The notes: generated by a model from the sequence alone, not told the origin. Shown: positions 10,970-23,460, counted from the first letter of the stretch. The stretch is 64,000 nt of DNA from Brachynemurus nebulosus (GCA_035578155.1 JAPWDM010000004.1:54501876-54565875), one strand, 5' to 3'. Translations and numbers: made by a program.

Positions 10970-12235
10970 AATATTATAACTACCGGCCTATGAGTCTAAC
11001 ACCAGTTCTGTATCGTATGTTCATGATATTGGTTTAAAAAGAGATTGGAAAAAAATTACCAATGAATGTCTATTTATTGATCAAGTCGGTTTCCAGAAAA
11101 ATTTTTCAACTTTCGATAAAAATTTTATTAATATTCACTCCGTAAACCAGCTAATGGAAAAATCAGTTGAATTTAATATACCATTATAATTATATAAATA
11201 TATACATATGTTTTATTGATTTTCGTAAAGTTTTCGTAAAGCATTTGATAGTGTGGAACACCCATATATTATGTTAGAAGCACTAACAGAAGCAGGAGTA
11301 CCGTCAGCCTTTTTAAAAATAATTTACACTTGTTATAATGATAGCAAGGCATACATACATTCAAACAAGGGGATCCATCATCACCCGTTTTGTTTAATTG
11401 TGTTTTGGAAAAAGTTTTTAGACACTTTGATTGGTCCAATTATGGTATCAACGTTAACGGTGTAAAGTTAAACAATTTAAGATTTGCGGACGATGTTGTA
11501 TTTGTATCCAACACTAGTGACGAAATCAAAATTATGTTACAATATTTGGCTAACGAAGCGAAAAAGGCAGATCTAGTTATAAATTTAAAAAAAACCAATA
11601 TTTTATCTAACTCCATCAGAAATTCTATATTAATAAACAATCGAGAATTGCAGTATGTTGAAGATCAAGTTTATCTTGGACAAGTTATGACGTTTCGAGA
11701 CAAATTCGAAAAGGAAATTCAAAGATGTATTTCTGCAAGGTGCAACATTTCTGCAACTTTTGGTCTTTAAGAGAAATATTTAGTCACTTTTCTAAGCAAA
11801 CAAAGGCCAAGGTGTTCAATACATGTGTAGTTCATGCTTTAACATATGATTGCCAAACTTGGGCGCTTATTAAATCTCTCCAAAACAAAACTGCAATAAA
11901 TGTTCGAAAAATGCAAATGTGAATGCTGTGCAAAAGACTGCCCACAGATAGAATTAATTCACGTAAATTGTGTTTTATTAACAGGAATAAACTGTATAAT
12001 TTATTTATAAAAAAGTTGAAATGATCGTGTGGCAGGACATGTTTTACGAACTGCAGATAAAAGGTGGTCCAAGAAAATTACTTGCTGGATACCATGGGGA
12101 CATTGCAGGTCAAGAGGAAGATGTAAAGTTCGATGGATGAATTTCGTAATTACGTTGGATGCTACTGGATTCGTTATGCAGGAGATAAACAAAAATGGAG
12201 ACATGTATTGAATCTGCTCCCCATATTGCCTTAAT
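10970..12235 (+). pseudogene. Dead RTE-like LINE, reverse transcriptase and C-terminus
   Basis: The remnant starts near the TNYRPISL-type motif of LINE reverse transcriptases, around 10,979. It continues through a damaged FIDFRKxF segment near 11,215 and a good FADDVVFVSN catalytic block (about 11,485-11,515). Then comes a region like VINLKKTN and a C-terminus with KITCWIPW and GRCKVRWMNFV (12,078-12,150) that matches the W-rP-...-RGRP-xxRW tail of RTE-type elements. Several frameshifts and stops split it, and the endonuclease half is missing. The LINE would have copied its RNA into genomic nicks. The foldback at 12,252 sits in its 3' UTR, which probably resumes at 13,888 and ends in an ATT-rich tail near 13,937. 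Confidence 0.8.
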
Positions 12236-12251
12236 TTTATCCAAAATTTTA

Positions 12252-13878
12252 GGATGTGGCTATTTATACATATACAGTATGTATACGCAATTGGCTATTT
12301 ATACATACAGCAAGTATACGCAATTGGCTATTTATACATACAGTATGTATACGAAATTGACTATTTATACATACAGTATGTATATGAAATATTTTGTTTA
12401 AATATGCAATATGTACACGCAGTTGGCTACTTATACATAATTACCATATTTTCCGGCGTATAACGCGCACCTTGAGCACCAAAAATATCATACAAATTTC
12501 GTGGTGCGCGTATTAAAATGGACTTTTCCATTGGTGATAGTAAAATAACTTACAATAACGAATTTATCAATTCTAATAATAATGAATTTCTCGCGTATCA
12601 CCGATTGAATTTTGCATAATCTTTTTAGCTTAAGAAGTTATCCCTTAAACGGATTTTTGCGACGCGAACCGGTAGCAACAATTAGTATATAAGAGATATA
12701 AATAGGCAAATGTACTATCGGATACCCTCCGACTTAACTAAATGTTTTTCTTATATACTCTTTTTGACTTAACAATAAGAAATTATTTTCTAAGTTAATT
12801 TTTAGAAACGTTGATCGAAAGTGTATTTTTTAAACCTTTGAATACAGACACAACTAAAAAAAGGTTTCCGTTATTATGGTGATAAAAACTGGAGATAGAT
12901 TCTTATAGAATTTGATCAGTGGTACAAAAAAGGAAGAACAAAGTTTTTCGATACCCTGTTTAGTTTTCGAGATAATACGTGTCTTATTTCTAAAACTTAC
13001 TATGATGAGATAATGGATTGTATATTATACACATACACATATACATAGCATCAATTTTTATGAATTTAATTAAATTATTTTGTTTTTATTCACAGAAATA
13101 AGTGAAAAATGAACGGGACATCACCAATGAAGCCTCATTCTTAGGCAAAGGGTAATTATTTACAAATAGGCCTCGGCGTGTAATCGCTTCAAAATTATTT
13201 AATAACCCTTTGCCTGAAGATGAAGTGTCAATGATGCCGTCCGGTCCATTTTCCACTTACTTCTATCAATAAATGCCGTAATATACCTACCGTAATTGTC
13301 TACTCAATATAGTAAGTTTTACAAATTTGACACGTAATATCACTAAGGAAAATATCGAAACATTTCATTCTTTTTTGTGCTACTCACCAAGTTCCATGAG
13401 AATCTGTTTTTAATTTTTGTTGCTACGGTAACGGAAAACTTTTAGTAACCCCTAAACTTAGATATTCGAAGGATTGAAAAATACGCTACCGGTCCGCGTC
13501 GCCAAAAATCCGTTTAGGGGATAACTTCTTAAGTCAAAAAGATTACGTAAAAAAAAAAAAAATAAAAATCAGCTCAATCGGAGGTATTCCGTTATTATAA
13601 TGTTGTAGTTATTATAAAAATATTAATTGTAAATAATAGCGCATTCAGTCAGTATGTATAAGTAGTCAACTGCGTATACATACTTCATGTTTAATTCAGT
13701 ATACATATCATAATTATCATAATTATGTTTAAACAGCCAATTTCATATACATACTATATATGTATAAATAGCCAATTACGTATACATACTGTATGTATAA
13801 ATAGCCAATTGCGTATACATACTGTATGTATAAATAGCCAATTGATTATACATACTGTATGTATAAATAGCCACATCC
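12252..13878. mobile_element. Foldback-type element with a 9-bp target duplication
   Basis: The ends are GGATGTGGCTATTTATACAT and its inverse ATGTATAAATAGCCACATCC. The flanks carry the same nine bases, AAAATTTTA (12,243-12,251 and 13,879-13,887). The outer part of each arm consists of four or five tandem units of about 33 bp containing GTATACGCAATTGGC. Further inside, 12,625-12,680 and 13,485-13,550 form a second inverted repeat containing AAGAAGTTATCCC. No transposase frame is present. A 9-bp duplication is typical of Mutator-like and of Drosophila FB/foldback elements. Confidence 0.85.
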
Positions 13879-13887
13879 AAAATTTTA

Positions 13888-13960
13888 AGTATCGTCTTAG
13901 TATAAATATTTATTAACTATTATTATTATTATTTATTACATATAAATTTTGCTTGAGAAG
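13888..13960 (+). other. Probable 3' tail of the interrupted LINE
   Basis: After the foldback the sequence resumes and runs into an ATT-rich short repeat (about 13,915-13,937), the usual 3' end of RTE-like LINEs. Confidence 0.45.
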
Positions 13961-14065
13961 AGGCTGATACTCTCTGAGTGTTTTTTTACGGCTATTATTA
14001 TTATACTTTACGCCAACCTGGCGCTCACTTCTCAGTAGGAGAGTACTGGGTAACATTCACCTATA

Positions 14066-14440
14066 GGGCGATTCTCGCGTGACGCACGGGACATTTTTGC
14101 AACAAAAACATTTTTTCATAAAAAATTCAATTAATAATAAACAAAACAGAATGCTTATAATACGCAGAAAATGAATTAAAACTTTTTGAGCATATTCTAA
14201 TTTTTATCTGCAGTCCAGTACTCAAGATATAAGGCATAAACTCACGGACATCGTACAAAACGAAGTTTATGTCTTATATTTGAAGTACTGCATTTCAGAT
14301 ATAAAATAAAATATGCTCAAAAAATTTTAATCCAGTTGCCCCATGTTATAAACTTATTGTTTTGTTTGTTATTAATTTCATTTAAAAAAAAAAATTGTTT
14401 TTGTTGCAAAAATGTCCCATTGGTCACGCGAGAATCGCCC
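14066..14440. mobile_element. MITE with long inverted repeats, TATA flanks
   Basis: GGGCGATTCTCGCGTGAC at the left and GTCACGCGAGAATCGCCC at the right are inverse. The similarity continues for most of the 375 bp (GGGACATTTTTGCAACAAAA against its inverse near 14,400). TATA lies on both sides (14,062-14,065 and 14,441-14,444), so the duplication is TATA or TA. Confidence 0.85.
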
Positions 14441-14582
14441 TATACTGGAATTATGCAAGGTATTAGACTCTGTGGAAGAGTAATGTGCCAACCCAATCCG
14501 TAATAGTACCGTAGTACAATTACGGACCGGTTTGTCACACCTTATATTGTTTTTGTTGCTTGAAACGAGGTGTTATGCGTCT

Positions 14583-14825
14583 ATTTTGTTGGACAATTTT
14601 CTCGAAAACTACTTAACATAGGAAGAAAATTATAAGAACATTTTCTTCATAATTTCTTTCTCCTTTTGAACGATGTAGAAATCGAACTGTCTAATGATAG
14701 GATCGAATGATAAAAAATGGCCAGAAAACCTACTTTTGGGCATCCGACGTGTCTGGGTAACGTACTTATCCGAGCTAATCCGGATTCCAGTTCGCACACA
14801 AAATTCCATAAGCATTAAACTTTTT
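14583..14825 (-). mobile_element. R2 family, right-half fragment
   Basis: On the minus strand this matches the right block of the R2 copy at 45,600-45,860, including TCGGATGCCCAxAAGTAGG, TTCGATCCTATCAT and the stretch leading to TTTTCGAGAAAAT. The TA tract and left block are absent. Confidence 0.7.
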
Positions 14826-14956
14826 GTTCTTTGATCTTTATTAGTTACCGGATCAACAGAAATCTGTTACACACAGTAGTAAGAGAAAAATAGAGAAAAT
14901 AACAATGACATGACGTAAGGTGTTAGCCACACATATGGCTCCATATTCATCTTACA

Positions 14957-16435
14957 AGTAAAGGGCCCGAGGCCGGACCTATCGCTTTCGATGAAACTTA
15001 GATATGTTGTAGAACACTAAAAAATAAGCGACACGTATTTTTTTTTATCGACGGAAAAACGGTTTGAAGGGGTGAAATCGCCCTCCAAAAATTGGGGTAA
15101 AAATTTAATCTTTTAAATATCTCGAAAACGGTAAGAGCTAGAGCAAAAGTTTAAGTTGGCAGTATTGCTCTTTTTTAAAGAGCTATCTATTGGTATGCAA
15201 TTCGTTCAAATTGTGTCAACCGGGGTGGCTGGGGGTTAAAATTTAGGGGTTAATTTTGCAAAAAGGGGATGAAAGTTAAACAATATAAAAATTCTGTTTA
15301 CAGATTTGAAATCTACGTCAGAAAATCTAATTGACCTGTTTTTACTCAATGTCCTAATATTAAGTCTAGGGGTAGTTAACTAGGGGGTGACTGTGTCGAA
15401 TAGTTGTACTACTTGAGTAGTTCAAGAAGTTCTTCTTCATAGAAAATAGTTTAAGACATTTAGAATAACGTAGAAATAAAATTTTCGATTTAAAAATTCA
15501 GTTTGGGCAACACTGGAGAGGGGGTGAGTCACCTTCTTAAATTACATACAAGTTAACATACACCCATTTTTAATATTAACAGTGAGTAATAATGCCACAA
15601 TAAGTGGTTCTGAAGTTGGACTATCGTATGTAAGGTTTTTATTAGGTTTCCATTCATTTTGAAAATATTATTTTTGGTATCGATAATTTTCGATAAGGAA
15701 AACTATAGCATTCATTAAAAAACAAACCTTATAAAAACCTTACATACGACAGTCCAACGTCAGAACCACTTATTAAGAGATTATTACCCACTGTCAGTGT
15801 GTTAATATTAAAAATGAATGTATGTTAACTAATATGTAATTTAAGAGGGTGACTCACCCCCTCTCCAATGTTGCTCAAACTGAATTTTGAAATCGAAAAT
15901 TTCATTTCTACGTTATTCTAAATGTTTTAAACTATTTTCCATGGAGAGAAACTTTTTGAACTACCCAAGTAGTACAACTATTCGACACAGTCACCTCCTA
16001 GTTAACTACCCCTAGACTTTGGGACATCAATATTAGGACATTGAGCAAAAACAGGTCAATTAGATTTTTTGACGTAAATTTCAAATCTGTAAACAAAATT
16101 TTTATATTGTTTCATTTTCACCCCCTTTTTGCAAAATTAACCCCTAAATTTTAACCCCCAACCACCCCTGTTGATGTAATTTGAACAAATTTAATAGCAA
16201 TAGATAGCTCTTTAAAAAAGAGCAATATCTCCAATTTAAACTTTTGCTCTATCTCTTACCGTTTTCGAGATATTTAAAAAAATTAAATTTTTACCCCAAT
16301 TTTTGGAGGGCGATTTCACCCCTTCAAACCGTTTTTCCGCCGATAAAAAAAAATACGTGTCGCTTATTTTTTAGTGTTCTACAACATATCTAAGTTTCAT
16401 CGAAATCGATAGGTCCGGCCTCGGGCCCTTTACTT
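14957..16435. mobile_element. Giant inverted-repeat element (arms about 0.7 kb)
   Basis: The outer sequence AAGTAAAGGGCCCGAGGCC at 14,957 reappears inverted at 16,417-16,435. Near-identical inverted sequence then continues inward for about 680 bp per arm, meeting around a spacer of some 85 bp near 15,640-15,725. Landmarks shared by the arms include GGTGAAATCGCCCTCC, TCTCGAAAACGGTAAGAG and GACTCACCCCCTCTCCA. No reading frame is conserved. RNA through this locus would fold into a very long hairpin. Diverged single-arm relatives lie at 38,095-38,270, 39,090-39,170 and 62,000-62,300. Confidence 0.9.
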
Positions 16436-16567
16436 ATTAGATTTGATAACTTAAAAAAAAAAAAACTTATTAAATACAACAGGTATAGATAGATATATGA
16501 TAAAACTAAAATATTATTTATTTATTTCCATTATGTAAGTTAGATTTGTAAACTAAAATTCATATTA

Positions 16568-19500
16568 GGGTGATCCCTAAAAAAATAATATTTAAAAATT
16601 ACTAGGGGCACTCGTTCATTTTGTTCCACAATATGAAAAAAGACTTCCATAAAAATTTTAGATTTTTAAAAACTGTTTTAGGGGTCACTACCAACTTTTG
16701 AATTTTCAAAATAATCGAAGATTTTTCTAAATTTCTAAAAAATTATTATTATGAATTAAATAATAAATTAGGACAATACATTAACTTTTAATTACATATC
16801 ACTCACTCATAGCTCATTAAATAGATGAGTCACTCTGATAGATTATGTTCTAGTTAATGTAGTAGATGTTGGAAATGGATTTGACTTAAAGGTTGAAGAA
16901 AGGGCTCGAGAATCGGACCATTTTCCGTTGCAAATAAGTTTGGGACACCTAAATTAGCGTGAAAATCAAGATACAGTCACGGAAATACAAAACCAGATAA
17001 CCAAGTACAAATGGGATGTACGGAAAGAAGTAGAATATCAGTAAAATATAAATAAAGAAAAATTTAAGTGGTATCTGATAGGTGTTGAGACGGCGCTGTT
17101 TGTTAAAAATATTGAAATGGGAAGTATGTTATTAGAGTGTGCATTGAAGGATGCTGGAGATAGTATGGAAGTAAAGACGAAAGCTAATTCTGAGGCAAGA
17201 AAAAATTTATGGTTCGATAAAAAGTGTGCGCAAAAGAAAAAAATTGTTAAAAACCAGTTAAGGCAATTTAGGAGAGAAGGAAAACAGATTCAACTAGAAA
17301 AATATTTAAAGAATAAAGAAGAATTTAAAGAAATCTGCCGAATAAAAAAGAGCAAAAGAATACAGAATTTCAAGAAAACCTAAAGGAAATCATCGTAGCA
17401 AAAAATAAGAAGAAACTTTGGGAAATTATAAAGAGTGTGAGAATGTCAAAAACGATAGTACAGTACGAACATATCAAAGCCCACGAATGGATGGAATATT
17501 ATAAGGAACTACATAAGAAAGAGGATTTTTCAGATGAGGCAAAGAATACAGAAAAAGATAGCATTCAGAGTAAAATAATAGTAGACGAAATGTTAGATAA
17601 AGGAATAACTGAAGATGAAAGAAGAATTGTGTTAGATAGTTTTAAAAATAATAAAGCACCGGGTATTGACGGTATCCCAATGGAATTTTATAAAAAAACT
17701 CAAGTAAATGGTAGCTTTATAAAGGTATTAAAGAAATTATTTAATTATATAATGCAAACAAAAACGCTACCAAAAAGCTGGAACACTGGGCTAATATGTA
17801 ACATACACAAAAAAGGAGTAATAACAGATCCAAGTAACTATAGAGGGATTACCTTACTACCTACAATAAGTAAGATATTTACAAAAATTATAGCGGAAAG
17901 GATTCAAGAATGGGTAAAAGAAAAAAACATACTAACATCACTACAGGCAGGTTTCAGAAAAGGGTATTATTTGGACAATTTAATAATATTAAAACACTAA
18001 TTGAACAAACATTAAGTAAAAAAAGAAAGAAGCTATATGCATGCTTTATCGATATGGAAAAAGCATTTGATAGAGTGGATCGTGAAGTATTATGGCACAA
18101 ATTAAAGAAAATAAAAATGTCATCAAACATGATTGAAATAATTAAATTAATATATAAAGAATTCAAATTTTGTATTAAAGTAAATGATAAAAATGTATTT
18201 CAATGCTGCGAAACAAGTAGAGGATTAAGGCAAGGATGCCAAATGTCGGTGATTTTGTTTGCACTGTATATATAAATGACTTACCAAAAAATATTTCAAA
18301 GTTGGATACACATGCACCATAATTTCACAAACAATACCCGGGCTCCGAAGGGCATTGAATGAACTGGGGAAGTATTACAGTAAAAATAAAATGAAAGTAA
18401 ATGAAAACAAGTCAAAAATAGTAATATTTAGCAATGGACACAAAACCAGTAAAAAGGAAAATTGGAAATTTAAAAATGAAGAAATAGAAATAGTCAAAAC
18501 ATTTCAGTATCTTGGAGTCCATTTTAGTCCAGACGGAAAATAGAAGATTCATAAAAGAGAAGCGGTTAAGAAAGCACAAAGGGTAATACGAGTTTTATTA
18601 GCATTCATGTACAGAAACGAGTGGATGACAACGAACACATTAATAAGGATGTTTGAAGTCCTAGCGATGCCAGTCTTAACGTATGCAAGTCAGATTTGGG
18701 GTAACGAGCTAAATAATAAAGAAATTGAAATTATAATGAATAAATTTTATAAAAGTGTCCTCGCCCTGCCCAGTTCAACAATAAATAATGCAGTTTTAAT
18801 AGAAGTCGGAAAAATGCCTCTAAACTATTATATTCAAAAAACACACTTAAGTTCTACGTAAAACTTTTTCAAGATGAAAGAAAGTATATACAAAAAAAAA
18901 TGTTCACAAATAAAAATACAGGAGGGAAGAATATCTTGGGGGCAAATGATAAAGAAGCAACTAGAAGAATGGGAGATTGAAAACATTGAAGATAGTGAAC
19001 AAACAATAAATGAAATAATAGGTAAAGTGATGCAATTGGAAAATGATACGTATAACAAAATGTGGAAAAATATAGGAAATAAAACAAATCTAAGGATGTT
19101 TAGAAGCTTCAATCATTATAAAAATTGGGCAAAATATATCTATACACTTTCACGAAATAAAAGAAGAGAAATCTCAAAAATACGCTTAGGTGCATGGACG
19201 AAAAAATACAGAAATGATAATGAAGAAATCATTTGTCCAATATGCTACGAAAACGAAAATACAGAACACTTGATGATGGACTGTAAAGCACTAGAAGAAG
19301 TGAGAAAAAAATACAGCATCGAAAAGTTCGATACGGCCAGAGAAATGATGGAACAAGAAACCGAAGAACTGAAAAACATAGCTAGCTATATAAACGAATT
19401 CTATAAAATAAGAGAGAATAGAATGTAAATAAAAATGTATATTTTAACTTTAATTTTACTAACAACAACTAAATATGTAAAACCTACAAGCCCTATATGA

Positions 19501-19804
19501 ACTATTTATGTATTTATTTAATAGTTATATTGATAAACTGTTATTATTATTATGTATTTGATAAACTGTTGTTATTATTTAATTTGTAATCAATGTCACT
19601 TTGGTGCTCACAAACTTTATGAAATTTTTTAGAAATTTTGAAAAATCTTCGATTATTTTGAAAATTCAAAACTTGGTAGCGACCCCTAAAACATCTTTCT
19701 TTTTAAAAATCTAAAATTTTTATGGAAGTCTGTTTTCATATTGTGGAACAAAATGAACGGATGCCCCTAGTAATTCTTAAATATTTGTTTTTCAAGGGCC
19801 ACCC
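16568..19804. mobile_element. TIR element (TA flanks) with a LINE nested inside
   Basis: GGGTGATCCCTAAAAAAATA (16,568) is paired with the inverse end TTTTTCAAGGGCCACCC (to 19,804), flanked by TA on both sides. The arms are inverse for about 175 bp (16,568-16,740 and 19,620-19,804), sharing CTAGGGGCACTCGTTCATTT-like and AATCGAAGATTTTTC-like stretches. The TA duplication suggests a Tc1/mariner-type MITE. The space between the arms is filled by a dead LINE, so the original element was a few hundred base pairs long. Confidence 0.8.
16829..19428 (+). pseudogene. Dead LINE: endonuclease end, reverse transcriptase, C-terminal zinc finger
   Basis: Coding similarity begins mid-endonuclease with LIDYVLVNVVDVG and ESDHFPLQI (16,829-16,938), the C-terminal DH motif of AP-type endonucleases. 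A basic linker follows (17,117-17,383). Reverse transcriptase motifs are NNKAPGIDGIPMEF, SNYRGITLLPTISKIF, AGFRKGYYLDNL (17,437-18,000), then CFIDMEKAFDRVD and GLRQGCQMS (17,910-18,275) in the next frame. The FADD catalytic block is missing, by deletion near 18,330. The C-terminal part (18,874-19,428) ends with CX2CX7HX4C (CPICYENENTEHLMMDC). At least two frameshifts, stops and the lost catalytic motif make it inactive. The clade was not determined. Confidence 0.85.
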
Positions 19805-19806
19805 TA

Positions 19807-20731
19807 ATGCATATACATAGTGTTCTTCGAAACAAATTTTTGCTAGTAGTTATCTTGTGGCAGTCGCCTTTTTAACCGTCTGTTTGATTTCACTTGACAC
19901 AACTCACGAATGTGTGCTTCTTCAGATTTTGATAGTTTTTCATAGAAGTTTTTTGATATTTTGTTGATGAAATCGTTAATTGATTCGATTTGAAGTTCTC
20001 TGCTGATCTAGGCATTGCGTGCGTATCACGGAGCTTTAACTGTTGTACTCAGCACACGGTTTTGAATCACTTCTCCAAATTGGACACGCATATGTTAGCA
20101 TGGGCCTGATTAAGGATTTGTATAGTATCATACCGCACTTAATTTTTAATGGTGACCGTTTATTAATGATATGATCGGATATAGTTGCCCAATTCTTTTG
20201 TTGGACTGTTGGATTTTAGTTTCAGTATATTTATTCCAGTTAAGTTGGAGTCGAGTTCCACGACCAAGTATTTGATAGTTGTGGTGTTCCAGTCTAAATT
20301 AATGTTTTCAATTTTGAAGTGCTGATCGGCTGTTTTCATCCTACGTAAAGTGAATATTTTTGCTTCGTATTTAGCTGTATTTAGAGCTATTATATTTTCC
20401 AGGTTTTAAAATATTATATTATTGTGTTCAATGTTGTTTGAACTATTTCGACAGTTGAGTTTAAACCTTGATGTTCAGATATTAGTATGGTGTCGTCAGC
20501 ATATATCCCTATATAAGATTCGCGTGCGCTAGGAATGTCACGGACGAATATTTTGAATAAGGTGGGACCCAGTATGGAGCCTTCAGCTACTCCTGCATTA
20601 ATCGGTTTAATGGATGAGATTGAACCATTGATAGTAACATAGAATCTTCGATCAGTTAAAAATGATTTTAAAATCTGATTTCAATACAGTGGTAATTCAA
20701 TTTGATTAAGTTTGTAAAGTAGTCCATTGTT
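19807..20731 (-). pseudogene. Jockey-type LINE ORF2, 3' part (thumb and catalytic YADD)
   Basis: Reading on the minus strand from 20,731, the frame continues the reverse transcriptase with GVAEGSILGPTLF (near 20,600) and the catalytic YADDT at about 20,490-20,504. The C-terminal tail contains RLKRRLPQDNY just before a stop near 19,846. Stops and frameshifts interrupt it. The 3' end lies about 40 bp from the edge of the TIR element at 19,804. Confidence 0.75.
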
Positions 20732-21244
20732 TCATATTCTGTCGAATGCTTGTGCGATATCGAGAAAAGTAACCACGGTGTACTTTTGCGTTGCGAATCC
20801 TTCTTCTATAAAATTGATAGTTTTAAGTAATTGATGACAGGTGGATAGGTTTTCTCTGAAACCGAATTGTATGTCTGGTATTACGCTATTTTGCTTTAAA
20901 TGGCTGTATAACCTTTTTTGTATCACTTTTTCTAATATTTTTGATAGATTATCTAATACGGTAATTGGTCGATGGCTATTGACACTATGTTGATCTTTGC
21001 CTGGCTTGGGTAGTATGATAATGTTGCCTATTTTCCAAGACTGAGGTAAATATCCAATTGTCAGGCATGCGTTAATTGTACTACATAACAAACTGATTCC
21101 TTTATGTGGTATATGTTTGAGAAGATGGTTAGGAATACCGTCAGGGCCGGGTGACTTTCTATTACCTAAATTTGAGATGATGTTTTGGATTTCAGATGGA
21201 GTAGTTAATTCGAGAATGTTTACGATGTTAATTGATGTATCCAC
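20732..21244 (-). pseudogene. Jockey-type LINE ORF2, reverse transcriptase core
   Basis: The segment of 170 residues holds the classic Jockey reverse-transcriptase series NRKSPGPDGIPNHLL, WKIGNIIILPKPGKD, HRPITVLDNLSKILEK, FGFRENLSTCHQL and FLDIAQAFDRI. It would prime cDNA synthesis from the nicked target. A premature stop separates it from the upstream linker at 21,251-21,589, and it leads into the YADD block downstream. It is part of one dead copy spanning about 19,807-23,460. Confidence 0.9.
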
Positions 21245-21250
21245 TGTATT

Positions 21251-22467
21251 TTAAGGAAGATGATTTTTGTTGATGTCTGGCGCTGTAAAGACTTGAGTAA
21301 AGTGCTGAGCCATAATTTCTGCTTTTTCTTCATTAGAGACATATTCTTGATTGTTAACTTTTAAAATGGGTATTTTTGTTGTACGTCTTATAATTTTTCT
21401 GGTTGCACTCCACATTTGTCTATCACCAGGATTTATTTCCTCAATGTACGATTCGTATCGAGCTATTCTATATTTATCTAATTCATAGCAGATTTTATGT
21501 GTTAAGTTGTTGAGTAGTCGTTTAAGTTTTGGGTCTTTAGTTCTTTGCCAAAGTCGTCGAGTTTTATTCTTCTCTTTTATAATTTTCAAAACACTTGCGG
21601 ATGGCTGAAAGTTTACTGGTTCGTTATTGAAAGCAGTCGTTGCGTATTTGCCACTGTTATAATAGTGTTTGTTGGGTGTTCAATGGCTAAATCAATTTTT
21701 TTCTTAGAATATATATTTCTTTTGGGTTTGAGAGAGTAATTCATATATTCTTCATAAAATTCCCAGTTAGTTTTACCTCTTATTAAGATTCCATTATTTT
21801 TGAATTTATCAGGTTCATCAGAAAATGTTATTAATGACCAGAGCTAAGCTCGGGATGAACACTTTGTATTATATCTTCAGAGAAATTCTTCTGCACGATA
21901 ATATCGATGATGTCGGGCTTGTGATCAGAACGATATGGAATATGGGTGGGTTCAAAAGGCGCACTAACTTCTAAGCAATACACTGACATTAGTTTTTCCA
22001 GTTATGAAGCATTAACGTTGTTAGTTCTACATCCTCAATTGGTAGATTTGCTATTTAGGTCTCCAATGAGCAAAGTGGGAATGTCTATGTTGAAAATGGA
22101 AATTATACCCTTTTTTAAAAGTCTTTTCTTAGGTCGATTATAAGCTGCGATTATTTTTATTTTTCTTTTTGAACGAAGAAATATTTCTATTCCGGTAGCT
22201 TCAAAGTTTGAAAGCACTGGCAGAGATTTCATGATGTTTTACCCTGTTTTTGACAATAATTGCTACCCCACCGGATGCAATTGGCGAGTCTCTGTCTTTG
22301 CGGTATATAGTGTATCCAGGAAATCGTATTGTTTCGGTTGGTATTAAATGGCTCTCTGATATGCAAGCGACATCGATATTTTGAGATGAGAAAGTATAAA
22401 GTTTTTTTGTCTCGTAATTCGTCAACATTCCAGGAATGTTTCTGATGGTTTGATATTTATTTGCCAT
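21251..22467 (-). pseudogene. Jockey-type LINE ORF2, endonuclease and linker
   Basis: ORF2 opens at ATG 22,467 and overlaps the end of ORF1 by 11 bases in another frame, a usual Jockey arrangement. The AP-type endonuclease keeps the metal-binding glutamate in ACISESHL, the IYRKDR segment, SGGVAIIVKN, and, after a frameshift near 22,205, LLIGDLNSKS. Beyond about 22,035 the endonuclease end is broken by stops. The linker resumes as a readable frame at 21,589-21,251 with RRLWQRTKDPKLKRL and WSATRKIIRR. It is not translatable as one protein. Confidence 0.85.
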
Positions 22468-23460
22468 TGGAATTGATGATTGAGGACATTATTTCTAACA
22501 GGAAATTTTTAATAGTATCAATATGTGGGTTAATGAGATCGATAAGGAATGTAATAATAGTTGTTGATATGTCATTTGCGGATGAGGTGGAATTTGGGGC
22601 AAATGAGATTTTTTGATTTTGGTGGGATTGTGATGATTTTACTGCTTCAGCGTATGAGAAATTGTTGCTGATGTTTGATGGTTTATTGTTAGATGGTTTT
22701 GCGCCTTGGTTGATACGTGAATTGAATTTAGTATTTTGTCGTGAGATTTTTTGATAATAACTACATCCACGGTAATTAGCGGCGTGATTTCCATCACAGT
22801 ATACACACTGTGGCGTTGAGTTAGATTCTTTCTTGCACTCTAAGTAATGATGTAAGCCGGTAGATTTAATGCATCTAGTACCGAGTCTACAAAAATTTTT
22901 TGTGTGCCCAAAACGTTGACACCGAGAACATTGCGGTATGTCTGAACGCTTACGACGCGGTTCCACACGTACAACAGCTCTGAAAATATGTCTTAGTTGA
23001 AATATATTTTTAGTATCTTCATTATCCTTTGGAATTTCGATAACACACAGTGGGGTTGGTCCTCTGTTTTTATTCAACAGTCTGGTTACTTTTGTAATTT
23101 GGTATGATTTTGACAGTTCCTCAAAGATTTCCTTATCGCTCAGTGAATATGGTACGTTATTAATCACTCCAGAAAATTTACGTTCGTCGAGTGGACAGAA
23201 TGAATGATATTTTACTTGATTTGTGTCGATTTTACTTGAGTTTTTAATAGTCGGTTATTATTGTTGTGTTGATTTTGACAATGTTATTACTTTTATGTTG
23301 TGTAGTGTACTCTGATTCTAAAACTGAGTTTGGATCTGCGATTATTTTGCGGTAATTGCTTGCCGAGTGAAGAAATATCGGTGGAATTTTTGACGTAGGA
23401 CTTGATGGTGAATTTATTTCGCTCTCTTCGTCGCTTTCATCAGATAGAGTTTCATACCTG
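22457..23460 (-). pseudogene. Jockey-type LINE ORF1 (Gag-like, three zinc knuckles)
   Basis: ORF1 would form the LINE ribonucleoprotein. The main open part (23,167-22,457) has the N-terminal RNA-binding-like fold typical of Jockey ORF1 (INNVPYSLSDKEIFEEL, RVEPRRKRSDIPQC). Zinc knuckles follow: CSRCQRFGHTKNFC, CIKSTGLHHYLEC (second cysteine lost to serine) and CVYCDGNHAANYRGC. Upstream, to about 23,460, another frame reads an acidic Ser-rich N-terminus (YETLSDESDEESE) that belongs to the same protein but is cut off by a stop and frameshift. The R1 element begins immediately beyond. Confidence 0.85.

Noticed and set aside
18834..19112. Minus-strand Phe-rich frames over the dead LINE
   Set aside because: They are the complement of the Lys/Asn-rich LINE C-terminus.
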